From assembly GCA_041859945.1 (NCBI GenBank), contig JBFLGC010000039.1, positions 1-25,505 of the forward strand: 25,505 nucleotides of DNA. Direction: 5' to 3'. The DNA is from Tetragenococcus sp041859945. GTDB lineage: Bacteria; Bacillota; Bacilli; Lactobacillales; Enterococcaceae. A program made the translations under genes and the position numbers. The notes beneath the pieces were generated by a model, which was not told the origin of the DNA, did no database searches, and saw nothing but the letters and a program-made list of their open reading frames with translations. Below are positions 7,838 to 14,769 of this stretch, in pieces (position 1 is the first letter of the stretch; each line of letters begins with the position of its first letter).

Positions 7838-8053
7838 TTGTCCCAACGCTGTCAACTAGTCCCCGAACGTTGTATTGCTTGTGGTCTATGTGCCATCCAA
7901 GCGCCCGATATTTTTGATTATACTGAAGATGGAATCGTGATCTTTGCCCAAGAGCCTGAAGCAAAGCAACAGTTCATTCCCGAGTCACAACAAAAGGCGG
8001 TACTCGCTGCTTATAAAAAATGTCCTGTCCGTGCGATTTTGTTAGAACGATAA
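7838..8053 (+). CDS. fer: Single-cluster [4Fe-4S] ferredoxin
   Basis: 71-residue electron carrier of the short Firmicute Fer type. Cluster ligands are CIACGLC (three Cys) near the N-terminus and the CPVRAI Cys-Pro near the C-terminus, the pattern of a monocluster [4Fe-4S] ferredoxin. The next cue, APDIFDYTEDGIV, is typical of the family. The only in-frame start is the TTG at 7838; an upstream stop at 7829 excludes anything longer, and no strong SD is visible. The out-of-frame ATG at 7833 hits a stop after a few codons. This is the only intact plus-strand gene between the integrase fragment and 22.6 kb. Its redox partners are not encoded nearby. Confidence 0.9.
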   Translation: MSQRCQLVPERCIACGLCAIQAPDIFDYTEDGIVIFAQEPEAKQQFIPESQQKAVLAAYKKCPVRAILLER

Positions 8054-8279
8054 CCATTTGCCTGTCAAAGTAGGCTAAAAGCAAAACTTTCTTTTCATCA
8101 AGCATAGCAGATTTTCCTTCTCGAAAAAAGGGTGCTAGCGCTAAATCAAACATTTTGATCGCACTTATTAGAACTATTATCAAATAGTTACTATTAATTC
8201 CCATGCCTATGGCTTAATATGACCTTACTTTGGGATTCTTACGGCATTTCATAGCATTTAAAAATCATCTCCTTTTTCT
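8054..8279. other. Non-coding or decayed stretch after the ferredoxin gene
   Basis: No gene is firmly supported. A minus-strand frame (8204 to 7974) has a protein-like N-terminal half (MFDLALAPFFREGKSAML... from an internal ATG) but no SD, and its second half lies antisense to the ferredoxin gene; it may be the remnant of a lost gene. A 7-bp inverted repeat (AACTATT/AATAGTT) lies near 8170-8190. No clear terminator follows the ferredoxin gene. Confidence 0.3.
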
Positions 8280-8299
8280 AGTTATAACATGTTATAACT
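8280..8299. promoter_or_regulatory. 20-bp perfect palindrome, probable operator
   Basis: AGTTATAACATGTTATAACT reads identically on both strands and contains two copies of GTTATAAC. It lies about 40 bp upstream of the start of the acetyltransferase pseudogene, where a dimeric repressor would bind. A candidate promoter (TTGGGA, 16 bp, TAGCAT) lies just upstream. The cognate regulator is not in the window. Confidence 0.55.
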
Positions 8300-8339
8300 T
8301 TTTTTCTTACAAGCTTTTTTATTCTTTTTGGAGGTCTAA

Positions 8340-8806
8340 ATGAAACAAATAATCCAAATAAAACCGATCGCGGCTCCAACTCAAAAAATGCAAATCGCAA
8401 GTTAAGTATTGGCTGGCTTACCAGAATGGTTCGGCCTATCACAAAGCACACAAGCTTACATCGAAAGCGCTAAAGAATTATCATTATGGGTAGCTAAAAA
8501 AATGAGGAGGTTCTAGGTTTTATCACGTTAGGTCACACTTCTCCTGACACTGCCGAAATCGATTGTATGGGCGTTAAGAAAGCTTATCACCACCAGGGCA
8601 TTGGCACATTATTGTATCAAGCAGCTGAAGATGGTGCCAAGAAAGAGCAGCGATTCCTACAAGTCAAAACAGTGGCAGAAGACCATTATCCGCCATACGA
8701 CCAGACGATCCAATTTTATTATAAAATGGGCTTTGTTAAGCTTGAGGTCTTTCCCACTTTATGGGATCCTTAGAATCCATGCTTGATGATGATCAAAGCC
8801 TTATAG
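8340..8806 (+). pseudogene. GNAT-family N-acetyltransferase pseudogene
   Basis: A good SD (GGAGG) and ATG at 8340 open a frame that is broken three times. There is a TAA at 8403 just before LAGLPEWFGL; a frame change at an A7 run (8496-8502), where WVAKK in one frame must continue as EEVLGFITL in another; and a TAG at 8771 inside the otherwise conserved C-terminus (FPTLWDP, stop, NPCLMMIKAL). Read through these breaks it gives one GNAT of about 150 residues with an acetyl-CoA loop (HHQGIGTLLY) and the LQVKTV...PYDQTIQFYYKMGF signature of a common lactic-acid-bacterial acetyltransferase group. The substrate is unknown. Three independent lesions make sequencing error alone unlikely. Confidence 0.88.
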
Positions 8807-8951
8807 TGACTGAATTTTAGCTTTTCTGAGAGAATGTATAAATTGGAAAAAAGCTCAAAATAAGATTTTGGCGACCAAACCATTTATAGTCTAAGTCCAT
8901 TCTTTTGTACTTATCCTTTCTTAATCGTCCTCCGTCCCTACTTACGCATCC

Positions 8952-9104
8952 TTGGTGGCTATCATAGGCACTCGCTTTTTCATTTCGGGTGCCTTGCATC
9001 TTATTAGGGGCTATATTCCTATAAAGTTACCGCTCAAGTTTTTTCGTACTTATAAAGCTGATACACCAATCTTTGAACGACATCCAAAAGATAGATTTGC
9101 TTAA
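8952..9104 (+). pseudogene. Remnant of a small membrane-protein gene
   Basis: A 50-codon frame from a TTG at 8952 to the TAA at 9102-9104 reads LVAIIGTRFFISGALHLIRG, then a basic segment and ...ADTPIFERHPKDRFA. It has one clear hydrophobic helix and natural-looking composition. It has no SD and is closed upstream by a stop near 8924, so the start is probably lost. A strong hairpin terminator lies 7 nt after its stop, as expected for a real former gene. I do not recognise the family. The preceding 8807-8951 shows short protein-like pieces in other frames, compatible with frameshift decay. Confidence 0.4.
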
Positions 9105-9111
9105 TTATCCA

Positions 9112-9142
9112 AAAAAGCAAGCCCAACATGAGCTTGCTTTTT
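9112..9142. terminator. Bidirectional terminator between the gene remnant and ribU
   Basis: An 11-bp perfect stem AAAAAGCAAGC / GCTTGCTTTTT with a 9-nt loop and T-runs on both sides. It lies 14 nt beyond the ribU stop (minus) and 7 nt beyond the plus-strand remnant. Confidence 0.85.
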
Positions 9143-9156
9143 AACAATTTTTTTAA

Positions 9157-9753
9157 TTAAACTGAACGGTGGGAAGACATTGTTTGTTTACTTTGTAGCC
9201 AAGGAAGTAGTTTGGCGTGTAAAACTAGAAACACACCGCTGACAATCGTTCCCTTGATCAAGTTAAAAGGTAAAATCCCGATCATGACATAAGTGCCAAG
9301 TGACATACCTAGAAATTCATCCGCACCCACTTGGAAAAACTTCAAGTATAAAGGCGTGATCACCGTATAATTGGCGATACTCATAAAAGCTGTCATGAAA
9401 AGCACCCCCAACACAAGGCCTATTCCTTTACTTTTTGCACTCTTACTTTTACGAAAGAAAGCATAAACAGGCAATGTAAAGATCACCGTAGCTAAGAAAC
9501 TAGCCACATCACCCACAATATTATCAGGTGATAACCCAGTTGTGATCAAATGCAGAAAAGAACGGATGAAAGCCGTCAAGATACCTGTACTTGGCCCAAA
9601 CAAAAACATGCTGAGCATTACCGGGATATCACTGAAATCGACTTTCAAAAAGCTAAAGGTCGGCATGATCGGAAAAGCTAGATACTGTAAAACCAATCCC
9701 ATCGCCGCAAACATTGAAACAGACACCATTTTTTGTACTTTGTTGTTCTTCAT
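9157..9753 (-). CDS. ribU: Riboflavin ECF transporter substrate-binding component RibU
   Basis: 198-residue integral membrane S-component of an energy-coupling-factor transporter. It captures riboflavin and relies on the shared EcfA/A'/T module, encoded elsewhere. About six hydrophobic segments are visible, starting MVSVSMFAAMGLVLQYLAF, with the RibU-typical VDFSDIPVML and FLFGPSTGILTAFIRSFLHL stretches; length matches the family. The start is the ATG at 9753 with AGGAGG 7 nt upstream. Assignment to riboflavin, not another vitamin, is supported by the FMN riboswitch in its leader. It forms a single-gene transcript that ends at the hairpin 9112-9142. The small basic tail is unremarkable. Confidence 0.95.
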   Translation of the reverse strand: MKNNKVQKMVSVSMFAAMGLVLQYLAFPIMPTFSFLKVDFSDIPVMLSMFLFGPSTGILTAFIRSFLHLITTGLSPDNIVGDVASFLATVIFTLPVYAFFRKSKSAKSKGIGLVLGVLFMTAFMSIANYTVITPLYLKFFQVGADEFLGMSLGTYVMIGILPFNLIKGTIVSGVFLVLHAKLLPWLQSKQTMSSHRSV

Positions 9754-9817
9754 ATAAATCCTCCTAGATGTAAGGATTCCTCTTCAAATGAACTTATTCG
9801 ATCCTTTTTTTGCCATT

Positions 9818-9855
9818 AAAAATACCCTATTTCTCAGGAGAAATAGGGTATTTGA
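9818..9855 (-). terminator. Riboswitch-controlled terminator of the ribU leader
   Basis: A 15-bp stem (9820-9834 with 9839-9853) followed by a short U-run on the minus strand forms the OFF state. The 8-nt segment 9848-9855, part of the terminator arm, can instead pair perfectly with 9874-9881, next to the aptamer, giving an antiterminator. The two structures exclude each other. Confidence 0.85.
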
Positions 9856-9886
9856 GCATTACAAAAAAACATATCAAATACGTCCT

Positions 9887-10002
9887 ATCTTCTTTATCCA
9901 GACTTTACTGTCGGTATCGGAATTACACCGTTTCGACCATTTTCAAAAAATGGTTCGTGGACTATTACCACCGGTCGGGAATCACACCCTGCCCCTGAAG
10001 AT
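9887..10002 (-). promoter_or_regulatory. FMN riboswitch (RFN element)
   Basis: On the minus strand the conserved RFN core is complete. P1 closes with ATCTTC/GAAGAT; blocks GGGGCAGGGTG, ATTCCCGACCGG, AGTCC, GTAATTCCGA, ACCGACAGT and AGTCTGGAT follow in canonical order. It senses FMN and, through the terminator at 9818-9855, should switch off ribU when flavin is plentiful. Confidence 0.97.
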
Positions 10003-10029
10003 GAACCTTGTTTATTTAAGTACAAATTC

Positions 10030-10057
10030 ATTATATCGTTTTTCTAAAAAATTGCAA
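10030..10057 (-). promoter_or_regulatory. Sigma-A promoter of the ribU riboswitch leader
   Basis: On the minus strand TTGCAA (10057-10052) and TATAAT (10035-10030) are 16 bp apart. Transcription would start near 10023, just before the riboswitch. Confidence 0.7.
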
Positions 10058-10080
10058 GCACAGAAGCTTTTTCACTAGTC

Positions 10081-10800
10081 TTATTTTTTGGTCTCAACTA
10101 ACAACTGGCTGACTTCTTTCTTGCTCAAGGGACGGTATTCACCTGACTGAAGCTTTCCCAAGGTTAAGTGACCATACTTTTCGCGTTTCAATTTTTGGAC
10201 CGGTAAACCAACTGCCGCCAGCATATTCTTTACTTGATGGTTGTGACCCTCATGAATGGTCAATTCAACAATGCTGGTTTGGGCTTTACGATCGGTAGAT
10301 AAAATATTAAACCGAGCAGGATGATAGATTTGACCAGCTATTTTCATTTTTTTAGTCAAGGGTAATAAGCTTTCTTTTGTCGCTAGACCACTTACTTTAG
10401 CGACATAGGTTTTATCCACTTCATGACTAGGATGGGCCAATTTCTGCGCAAATTCGCCATCATTTGTCAAAAGCAATAGCCCTGATGTGTCATAATCCAA
10501 TCGGCCGATCGGATAGATCCGTTCGGAGACCATGGTAAAATAATCGGTCACGACTTTACGTTTCTTGTCATCAGAAACCGCACAAATCACCCCACGTGGT
10601 TTATTAAAAAGATAGTATACCGGTTCTTCTTTATAAATCGGCACACCATCAACCTCGATGCGTTCTTTATCGGTCACTTGAAAACCAAGCTCAGTCACGA
10701 CTTGCCCATCGACTTTGACCCGACCTTCTGTGATCATCGTTTCAGCTTTTCGACGTGAAGTGACTCCCGCATGAGCAATGACTTTTTGCAATCGTTCCAT
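10081..10800 (-). CDS. rluB: Pseudouridine synthase RluB family (23S rRNA)
   Basis: 239-residue RsuA/RluB-type enzyme that isomerises a uridine in 23S rRNA, expected at the position equivalent to U2605 in E. coli. An N-terminal S4 RNA-binding domain (MERLQKVIAHAGVTSRRKAE..., about 1-60) precedes the catalytic domain with motif GRLDYDTSG; Asp102 is the nucleophile. The downstream arm reads HEGHNHQVKNML where many relatives have GRNRQVRRM, a variation that I recall in enterococcal copies. The ATG shares one base with the scpB stop (TAATG), so translation is coupled to the scpA-scpB pair, as in B. subtilis-type operons. Confidence 0.93.
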   Translation of the reverse strand: MERLQKVIAHAGVTSRRKAETMITEGRVKVDGQVVTELGFQVTDKERIEVDGVPIYKEEPVYYLFNKPRGVICAVSDDKKRKVVTDYFTMVSERIYPIGRLDYDTSGLLLLTNDGEFAQKLAHPSHEVDKTYVAKVSGLATKESLLPLTKKMKIAGQIYHPARFNILSTDRKAQTSIVELTIHEGHNHQVKNMLAAVGLPVQKLKREKYGHLTLGKLQSGEYRPLSKKEVSQLLVETKK

Positions 10801-11384
10801 TATTCTTCATCCTCTTCTTTTTCTTCATAACGATCGAAATAAAGATCGACCGCGTCTTCTTCTAAAAGATCAGCTTCCATGGTTTTGATATCTGGCAACT
10901 CTTCCATATTTTTCAGGCCAAAATAATCCATGAAATAGTCACTGGTCCCATATAAAATCGCTCGACCAGGACCATCTACACGCCCTTTTTCTTCGATCAA
11001 TTGCCGCGCTACTAGGGTTTGCACTGCTCCTTGTGACTGCACGCCACGGATCTCATCGATTTGGCCACGTGTGATCGGTTGTTTGTAAGCCACGATCGAT
11101 AAAGTTTCTAAACTAGCCTGAGATAGGTGATTAGATAAGGGCGAGCGCGCATATTTCTGAATCAATGGTGCTAATGTCTTTTTGGTAGTCAGAACAAAAT
11201 GATTGCCAACTTCTAAAATATTTAAGGCAGAATCTTTATTTTCTGCATAGCTTTGGTTCAATTTTGCAATTAAATTTTGTACTTCCTCGGGGCTTTCCTC
11301 AAGTATTGTAGCAAGTGATCGTAATTCAATCCCTTCATCACCGACAATAAAAAGAAGAGCTTCTAATTCACTGATTGTTGTCAT
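10800..11384 (-). CDS. scpB: Segregation and condensation protein B
   Basis: 194-residue winged-helix subunit of the bacterial SMC condensin. ScpB dimers bind ScpA and regulate the SMC ATPase during chromosome segregation. The two winged-helix domains are recognisable by LEALLFIVGDEGI at the start and by ETLSIVAYKQPITRGQIDEI with GRAILYGTSDYF in the second half. The C-terminus is strongly acidic. An SD (GGAG, part of the scpA stop region) lies just upstream. It starts 3 nt after scpA and overlaps rluB by one base; all are in one operon with xerD. Confidence 0.96.
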   Translation of the reverse strand: MTTISELEALLFIVGDEGIELRSLATILEESPEEVQNLIAKLNQSYAENKDSALNILEVGNHFVLTTKKTLAPLIQKYARSPLSNHLSQASLETLSIVAYKQPITRGQIDEIRGVQSQGAVQTLVARQLIEEKGRVDGPGRAILYGTSDYFMDYFGLKNMEELPDIKTMEADLLEEDAVDLYFDRYEEKEEDEE

Positions 11385-11387
11385 TTC

Positions 11388-12134
11388 TTAAGCTCCTATT
11401 GGATATAATACGATCGTTTCATAATTCTTTTCTTGTTTAGTCGTCACTTTGCCATCGTGCATCAATTCCAACAAGGCTAAAAATGTGATCACGACTTCCG
11501 ACTTACTATAAGTCGAGAAAAAATCTTCTAGTTTACAGATCCTGCCCGTCTCGACAAGAGCTTGCATCTTTTTTTCGATGAAAGTCATTTTTTCCTCGAT
11601 ACTTATTTCATCTGCTGCAATCGTTGTTTTCAAGACCTGGCGTTTTTTATTTTTTGCTAGCATTTGGTGAAAGGCCAAAAATAAATCGATCGTATTCAAT
11701 TGATCTTTGGCTAATTCTTGTTGGCTATCTTTATAGTCATCGATATTCATAGGTTCTTTGGTATAATATAACTTACGATCTTGGGCTTTTTCCGATAATT
11801 GTTCAGCCGCATACTTGAATTTACGATACTCAACAAGTTGGGCCACCAATTTCTCTCTAGGATCTTCTTCGTACACATCTTCTTCATCTGGATCTAATTC
11901 TGGTTTCGGCAGTAACATTTGACTTTTGATAGCCATCAGGGTCGCCGCCATGACCAAATATTCACCCGCCACTTCAAGCTCTAGATTTTCCATGGCATGG
12001 ATGTAGCCCATATACTGTTCGGTCACTTCCGCGATCGGAATATCGTAAATATCCATCTCCATGGTCTTACAGAGATGAAGCAATAGATCAAGTGGTCCCT
12101 CAAAAACATCTAATTTTATTTTGATTTCTTGCAT
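11388..12134 (-). CDS. scpA: Segregation and condensation protein A (kleisin)
   Basis: 248-residue kleisin that bridges the two SMC heads of the condensin complex. It begins with the hallmark FEGPLDLLLHL, continues with AGEYLVMAATLMAIKSQMLLP and ends with a winged-helix segment (VVITFLALLELMHDGKV). An acidic linker near residues 80-95 is normal for the family. The ATG at 12134 has a GAGG SD 10 nt upstream. It lies 26 nt after xerD and 3 nt before scpB, so it is an internal operon gene. Confidence 0.97.
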   Translation of the reverse strand: MQEIKIKLDVFEGPLDLLLHLCKTMEMDIYDIPIAEVTEQYMGYIHAMENLELEVAGEYLVMAATLMAIKSQMLLPKPELDPDEEDVYEEDPREKLVAQLVEYRKFKYAAEQLSEKAQDRKLYYTKEPMNIDDYKDSQQELAKDQLNTIDLFLAFHQMLAKNKKRQVLKTTIAADEISIEEKMTFIEKKMQALVETGRICKLEDFFSTYSKSEVVITFLALLELMHDGKVTTKQEKNYETIVLYPIGA

Positions 12135-12160
12135 GGGTAATCATCCTCAAACTCCAATTT

Positions 12161-13051
12161 TTAGGCTCTTGGAAAATATTCTTTATAGACATCGGTCATC
12201 CGTTTTTTCGTCACGTGGGTATAGATTTGTGTCGTTGAAATGTCAGCATGACCCAATAACTCTTGCACCGTACGAAGATCTGCCCCATTTTCTAATAAAT
12301 GTGTGGCAAAACTATGTCGAAGTGTATGGGGGGTCACATTTTTATTGATACCAGCTTCACGGACCAAATGCTTGAGATTTTTCCAAATAGCTTGTCGTGA
12401 GAGGCCAGTACCATGGTTATTGACAAATAAATGCTCTTCTTCTGGATGTTTTTTGGTCAAAAGTGGCCGCGCACTTTCTAAATAACGTTTTACCCAAGTC
12501 ACGGCCAGATCTCCCAAAGGTACGATCCGCTCTTTATCTCCCTTACCAACAGTTTGTAATAAGCCGATTTTTAGATGCAGATCATTTAATTTTAAATGGA
12601 TCAATTCACTGACACGTAATCCTGTTGCATACATCACTTCTAAAATCGCCCGATCGCGAAGTCCTAAGAGCTGCGTTGTATCTGGCGTTTCGATCAAAAT
12701 CTCGACCTCTTGTAAACTCAAAGTATCCGGTAATTTCTGGGCTTTCTTGGGTGAATCGATATGTTGCATCGGATCATGGTCTGTATAGCGTTCCTGTCTC
12801 AAATATTGGTGAAAACGGCGCAAACTTGTGATCATGCGCGTGAGCGTGGCCGAAGCTAAATGAGCTTCTTTTAAAGACTGTAAAAAATCTAAAATGACAT
12901 AACGATCGATTTCTTGCCAACTTGTTATCTCTTTTTCTTTCAAAAAAGACAAGTACTTTTCTAAATCGCGCTTATAGCTCATACGTGTATTTTCCGAAAG
13001 GCCGCGTTCGATCAATAGATAATGTAAATAATCAATGATTTGCTCTTCCAT
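12161..13051 (-). CDS. xerD: Site-specific tyrosine recombinase XerD
   Basis: 296-residue recombinase that, with XerC, resolves chromosome dimers at dif. An N-terminal SAM-like core-binding domain (to about residue 100) precedes the catalytic domain with all active-site groups: TGLRVSEL (Arg), GKGDKER (Lys), HTLRHSFATHLL (His and Arg), LLGHADISTTQIYTHV (His, Tyr). The start is the ATG at 13051 with a GAGG SD; a frame six codons longer lacks one. The position next to fur and in front of scpA/scpB is the usual Firmicute one and separates it from mobile-element integrases. It is probably the first gene of xerD-scpA-scpB-rluB. Confidence 0.95.
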   Translation of the reverse strand: MEEQIIDYLHYLLIERGLSENTRMSYKRDLEKYLSFLKEKEITSWQEIDRYVILDFLQSLKEAHLASATLTRMITSLRRFHQYLRQERYTDHDPMQHIDSPKKAQKLPDTLSLQEVEILIETPDTTQLLGLRDRAILEVMYATGLRVSELIHLKLNDLHLKIGLLQTVGKGDKERIVPLGDLAVTWVKRYLESARPLLTKKHPEEEHLFVNNHGTGLSRQAIWKNLKHLVREAGINKNVTPHTLRHSFATHLLENGADLRTVQELLGHADISTTQIYTHVTKKRMTDVYKEYFPRA

Positions 13052-13219
13052 GTGCTTTCCTCGATTCAAAGAAGTTCATCTTTGGGACTAAACAAACTTT
13101 GCTTACCTATCATAACAAATTTAAAGCCAATTGAAAATAACCAAGCAAAAATCGAACTGTTTTCTTGAAAACTGTGTTCACATTCACAGCTAAATTTAGG
13201 AATAGCCATAATTCGACGG

Positions 13220-13228
13220 ATTTTACCA
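13220..13228 (-). promoter_or_regulatory. Possible extended -10 promoter of the xerD operon
   Basis: TGGTAAAAT on the minus strand lies about 170 bp upstream of xerD and downstream of the fur terminator. The -35 region is weak. A short open frame also runs through the leader (see rejected items). Confidence 0.3.
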
Positions 13229-13296
13229 TAAGCTTTTTCATAAATAAGCGCCAATTCAAGCGGGAGCCGCTAAAAGGATCGACCTCTTTTTTGAAA

Positions 13297-13326
13297 AAAA
13301 AATTGAAGTCTACTCTTCAATTTTTT
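13297..13326. terminator. Terminator of fur
   Basis: A 12-bp perfect A/T-rich stem (13297-13308 with 13315-13326, 6-nt loop) overlaps the last codons of fur. T-runs follow it on the minus strand, and on the plus strand too. Confidence 0.8.
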
Positions 13327-13780
13327 CTTGCTCTCTTTTTTGTTGGCAAGCTTGACAGATGCCATGAAAAGTCAAGCGATGATCTTTCACTAAAAAATGA
13401 TACCGTGCTTCGACGATTTCTTCCACATCACCAAGTAAATCTTCATCAATTTCTTCAATTGCACCACATTCAAGGCAAAGCAAATGATGATGGAAATGTT
13501 TGGCGCCTTCTTTGCGCAGATCGTAACGTGCTACGCCATCGTCAAAACTTATTTTATCAACGACCTTTAATTCGGTCAGGATCTCTAAGGTCCGATACAC
13601 AGTTGCTAGACCGATTTCTGGATTCTTTTGCTTGACAAAAAAGAAAATCTCTTCTGCTGACAAATGATCTTTCTCATTTTCAAGTAAGACTAAAACAGTT
13701 GCTTCCCGTTGTGGCGTTAGCTTAAAACCAGCATCATGAAGTTTATTCTTGGTTTTTTTGAGCGACTCCATCGTATTCAT
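13310..13780 (-). CDS. fur: Ferric uptake regulator Fur
   Basis: 156-residue metal-dependent repressor of iron-uptake genes. A winged helix with LTPQREATVLVLL and recognition helix IGLATVYRTLEIL (about 56-68) precedes the dimerisation domain with HFHHH (about 96-100) and two Cys pairs, C102/C105 and C142/C145, for structural zinc. The sequence follows B. subtilis Fur closely (NPEIGLATVYRTLE...LTELKVVDKI) and differs from PerR and Zur, so I call it Fur despite the PerR-type box in its promoter. The ATG at 13780 has an AAGGAG SD 6 nt upstream. It is monocistronic with its own promoter and terminator; cvfB lies upstream and xerD downstream. Confidence 0.94.
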   Translation of the reverse strand: MNTMESLKKTKNKLHDAGFKLTPQREATVLVLLENEKDHLSAEEIFFFVKQKNPEIGLATVYRTLEILTELKVVDKISFDDGVARYDLRKEGAKHFHHHLLCLECGAIEEIDEDLLGDVEEIVEARYHFLVKDHRLTFHGICQACQQKREQEKIEE

Positions 13781-13804
13781 AGCTTACTCCTTCTTTACAA
13801 TTAT

Positions 13805-13817
13805 TCTAATTTAGAAA
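13805..13817. promoter_or_regulatory. 13-bp palindrome in the fur leader
   Basis: TTCTAA-T-TTAGAA is a perfect 6-1-6 inverted repeat between the fur transcription start and its SD. The 6-1-6 shape resembles operators of Fur-family proteins, but the sequence is not the Fur, PerR or Zur consensus. It may be a second regulator site or chance A/T symmetry. Confidence 0.35.
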
Positions 13818-13836
13818 AATCATCCCTAAATTTAGC

Positions 13837-13872
13837 TATAATTATTATAAAATAGGTAAACAAAATATACAA
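13837..13872 (-). promoter_or_regulatory. fur promoter with overlapping PerR-type box
   Basis: On the minus strand TTGTAT (13872-13867) and TATAAT (13850-13845) are 16 bp apart. The segment 13837-13851, CTATAATTATTATAA, matches the PerR box TTATAATNATTATAA at every defined position except the first and covers the -10 box. Control of fur by PerR is established in B. subtilis; here it is inferred. Confidence 0.7.
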
Positions 13873-13878
13873 GCATTC

Positions 13879-14742
13879 TCAATTAGTTTTTTTTATTAAT
13901 CGTGTTTGACCCTCTTTTTGCTCGATCAAATGTTCTTTCATCAAATGACCTAAAGCTCGTTTGAATTGGCCCTTACTGATGCCAAATTTTTGCTTGATCT
14001 CTTCCGGCGTTGATTTATCCGTATAAGGCATTGCTTCGTCCGGTTCACGGTTTAGATAAGCTAGGATCATTGCGGCATCATCAGGGATCGCTTCATAAGC
14101 CCGTGGTTTTAAAGATAAGTTCAACACCCCATCAGGTCGAACCCCGATCACGCGTCCGTGAATGATTTCACCCAGCCGCGGTTCTTTATAACGTTCGGAA
14201 GGATGGATAAAGCCTAGGCAATGATCTTCAGTAAAGACATAAGATCCGACTAATTTTAAATGATAGACTACGCCAGTTACGTCGGCATTCTTTTTTTCGG
14301 CTGTCGCTTCATGGCTCAAAGCTTGAAAAGTGGCATCATCAGCCAAAGTACCCCAAATCCGATCTTTTTCATCGACTCGTAAGCTGATCAATAAGCGGTC
14401 GCCCTTTTTAGGCCACAATTCATGCATGTCTGGCAATTCATCTAAAGAAACGACAACTTCCTTATCGGGTAGACCGATGGCAACAAAAACACCCAGATCG
14501 CGTCTTGTTTGCGTAACAGTCCCAAAAGCATAGTGACCGATCCTGCTTTCAGGAAGTTGAGTGGTGAAACGGCCGGATTGTTTCTGATCGAGATAGGCAA
14601 AGCCTTCCACTCCTTCACCTAAAACGTGGGCTCCTTCTACTTTTGATAAACGAAAAGTCTGACCATTTTTTTGCACAAAATAATTATCTTCATTTTCATC
14701 GACGACGATGGCCGTGAAAACAGTTGCTAATAAATCATTCAT
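13879..14742 (-). CDS. cvfB: S1-domain RNA-binding protein CvfB/YitL family
   Basis: 287-residue soluble protein of the CvfB (YitL) family, which binds RNA and affects virulence-gene expression in staphylococci. It has several OB-fold modules: a first around residues 1-60, an S1 fold at HYAFGTVTQTRRDLGVFVAIG, another at GVVYHLKLVGSYVFTEDH, then GEIIHGRVIGVRPDGVLNLS. A C-terminal winged helix (PEEIKQKFGISKGQFKRAL...) closes the protein. Domain order and length match the family. The ATG at 14742 has an AAGGAG SD. azlD lies 27 nt upstream with no clear terminator, so cvfB could be the last gene of the azlC-azlD transcript. Confidence 0.9.
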   Translation of the reverse strand: MNDLLATVFTAIVVDENEDNYFVQKNGQTFRLSKVEGAHVLGEGVEGFAYLDQKQSGRFTTQLPESRIGHYAFGTVTQTRRDLGVFVAIGLPDKEVVVSLDELPDMHELWPKKGDRLLISLRVDEKDRIWGTLADDATFQALSHEATAEKKNADVTGVVYHLKLVGSYVFTEDHCLGFIHPSERYKEPRLGEIIHGRVIGVRPDGVLNLSLKPRAYEAIPDDAAMILAYLNREPDEAMPYTDKSTPEEIKQKFGISKGQFKRALGHLMKEHLIEQKEGQTRLIKKTN

Positions 14743-14769
14743 TTTTTACGCTCCTTGTTTGAAACACGA

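Noticed and set aside
7974..8204. Minus-strand 76-codon frame after the ferredoxin gene
   Set aside because: No SD, and one third is antisense to fer. The N-terminal half looks somewhat protein-like, so it is only noted as a possible remnant.
8817..8999. Minus-strand 60-codon frame in the decay zone
   Set aside because: Composition is unlike a protein, it has no SD, and the plus-strand remnant explains the region better.
13066..13254. Minus-strand 62-codon frame between fur and xerD (TTG start)
   Set aside because: No SD, and it runs over the probable xerD promoter. It ends just before the xerD SD, so a leader peptide cannot be excluded, but support is too thin.
13165..13635. Plus-strand 156-codon frame
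   Set aside because: Lies antisense to fur with biased composition; fur is certain.
13310..13780. Calling this gene perR because of the PerR-type box
   Set aside because: The protein follows Fur, not PerR, in the HTH and metal-site regions; PerR control of fur is known in B. subtilis.
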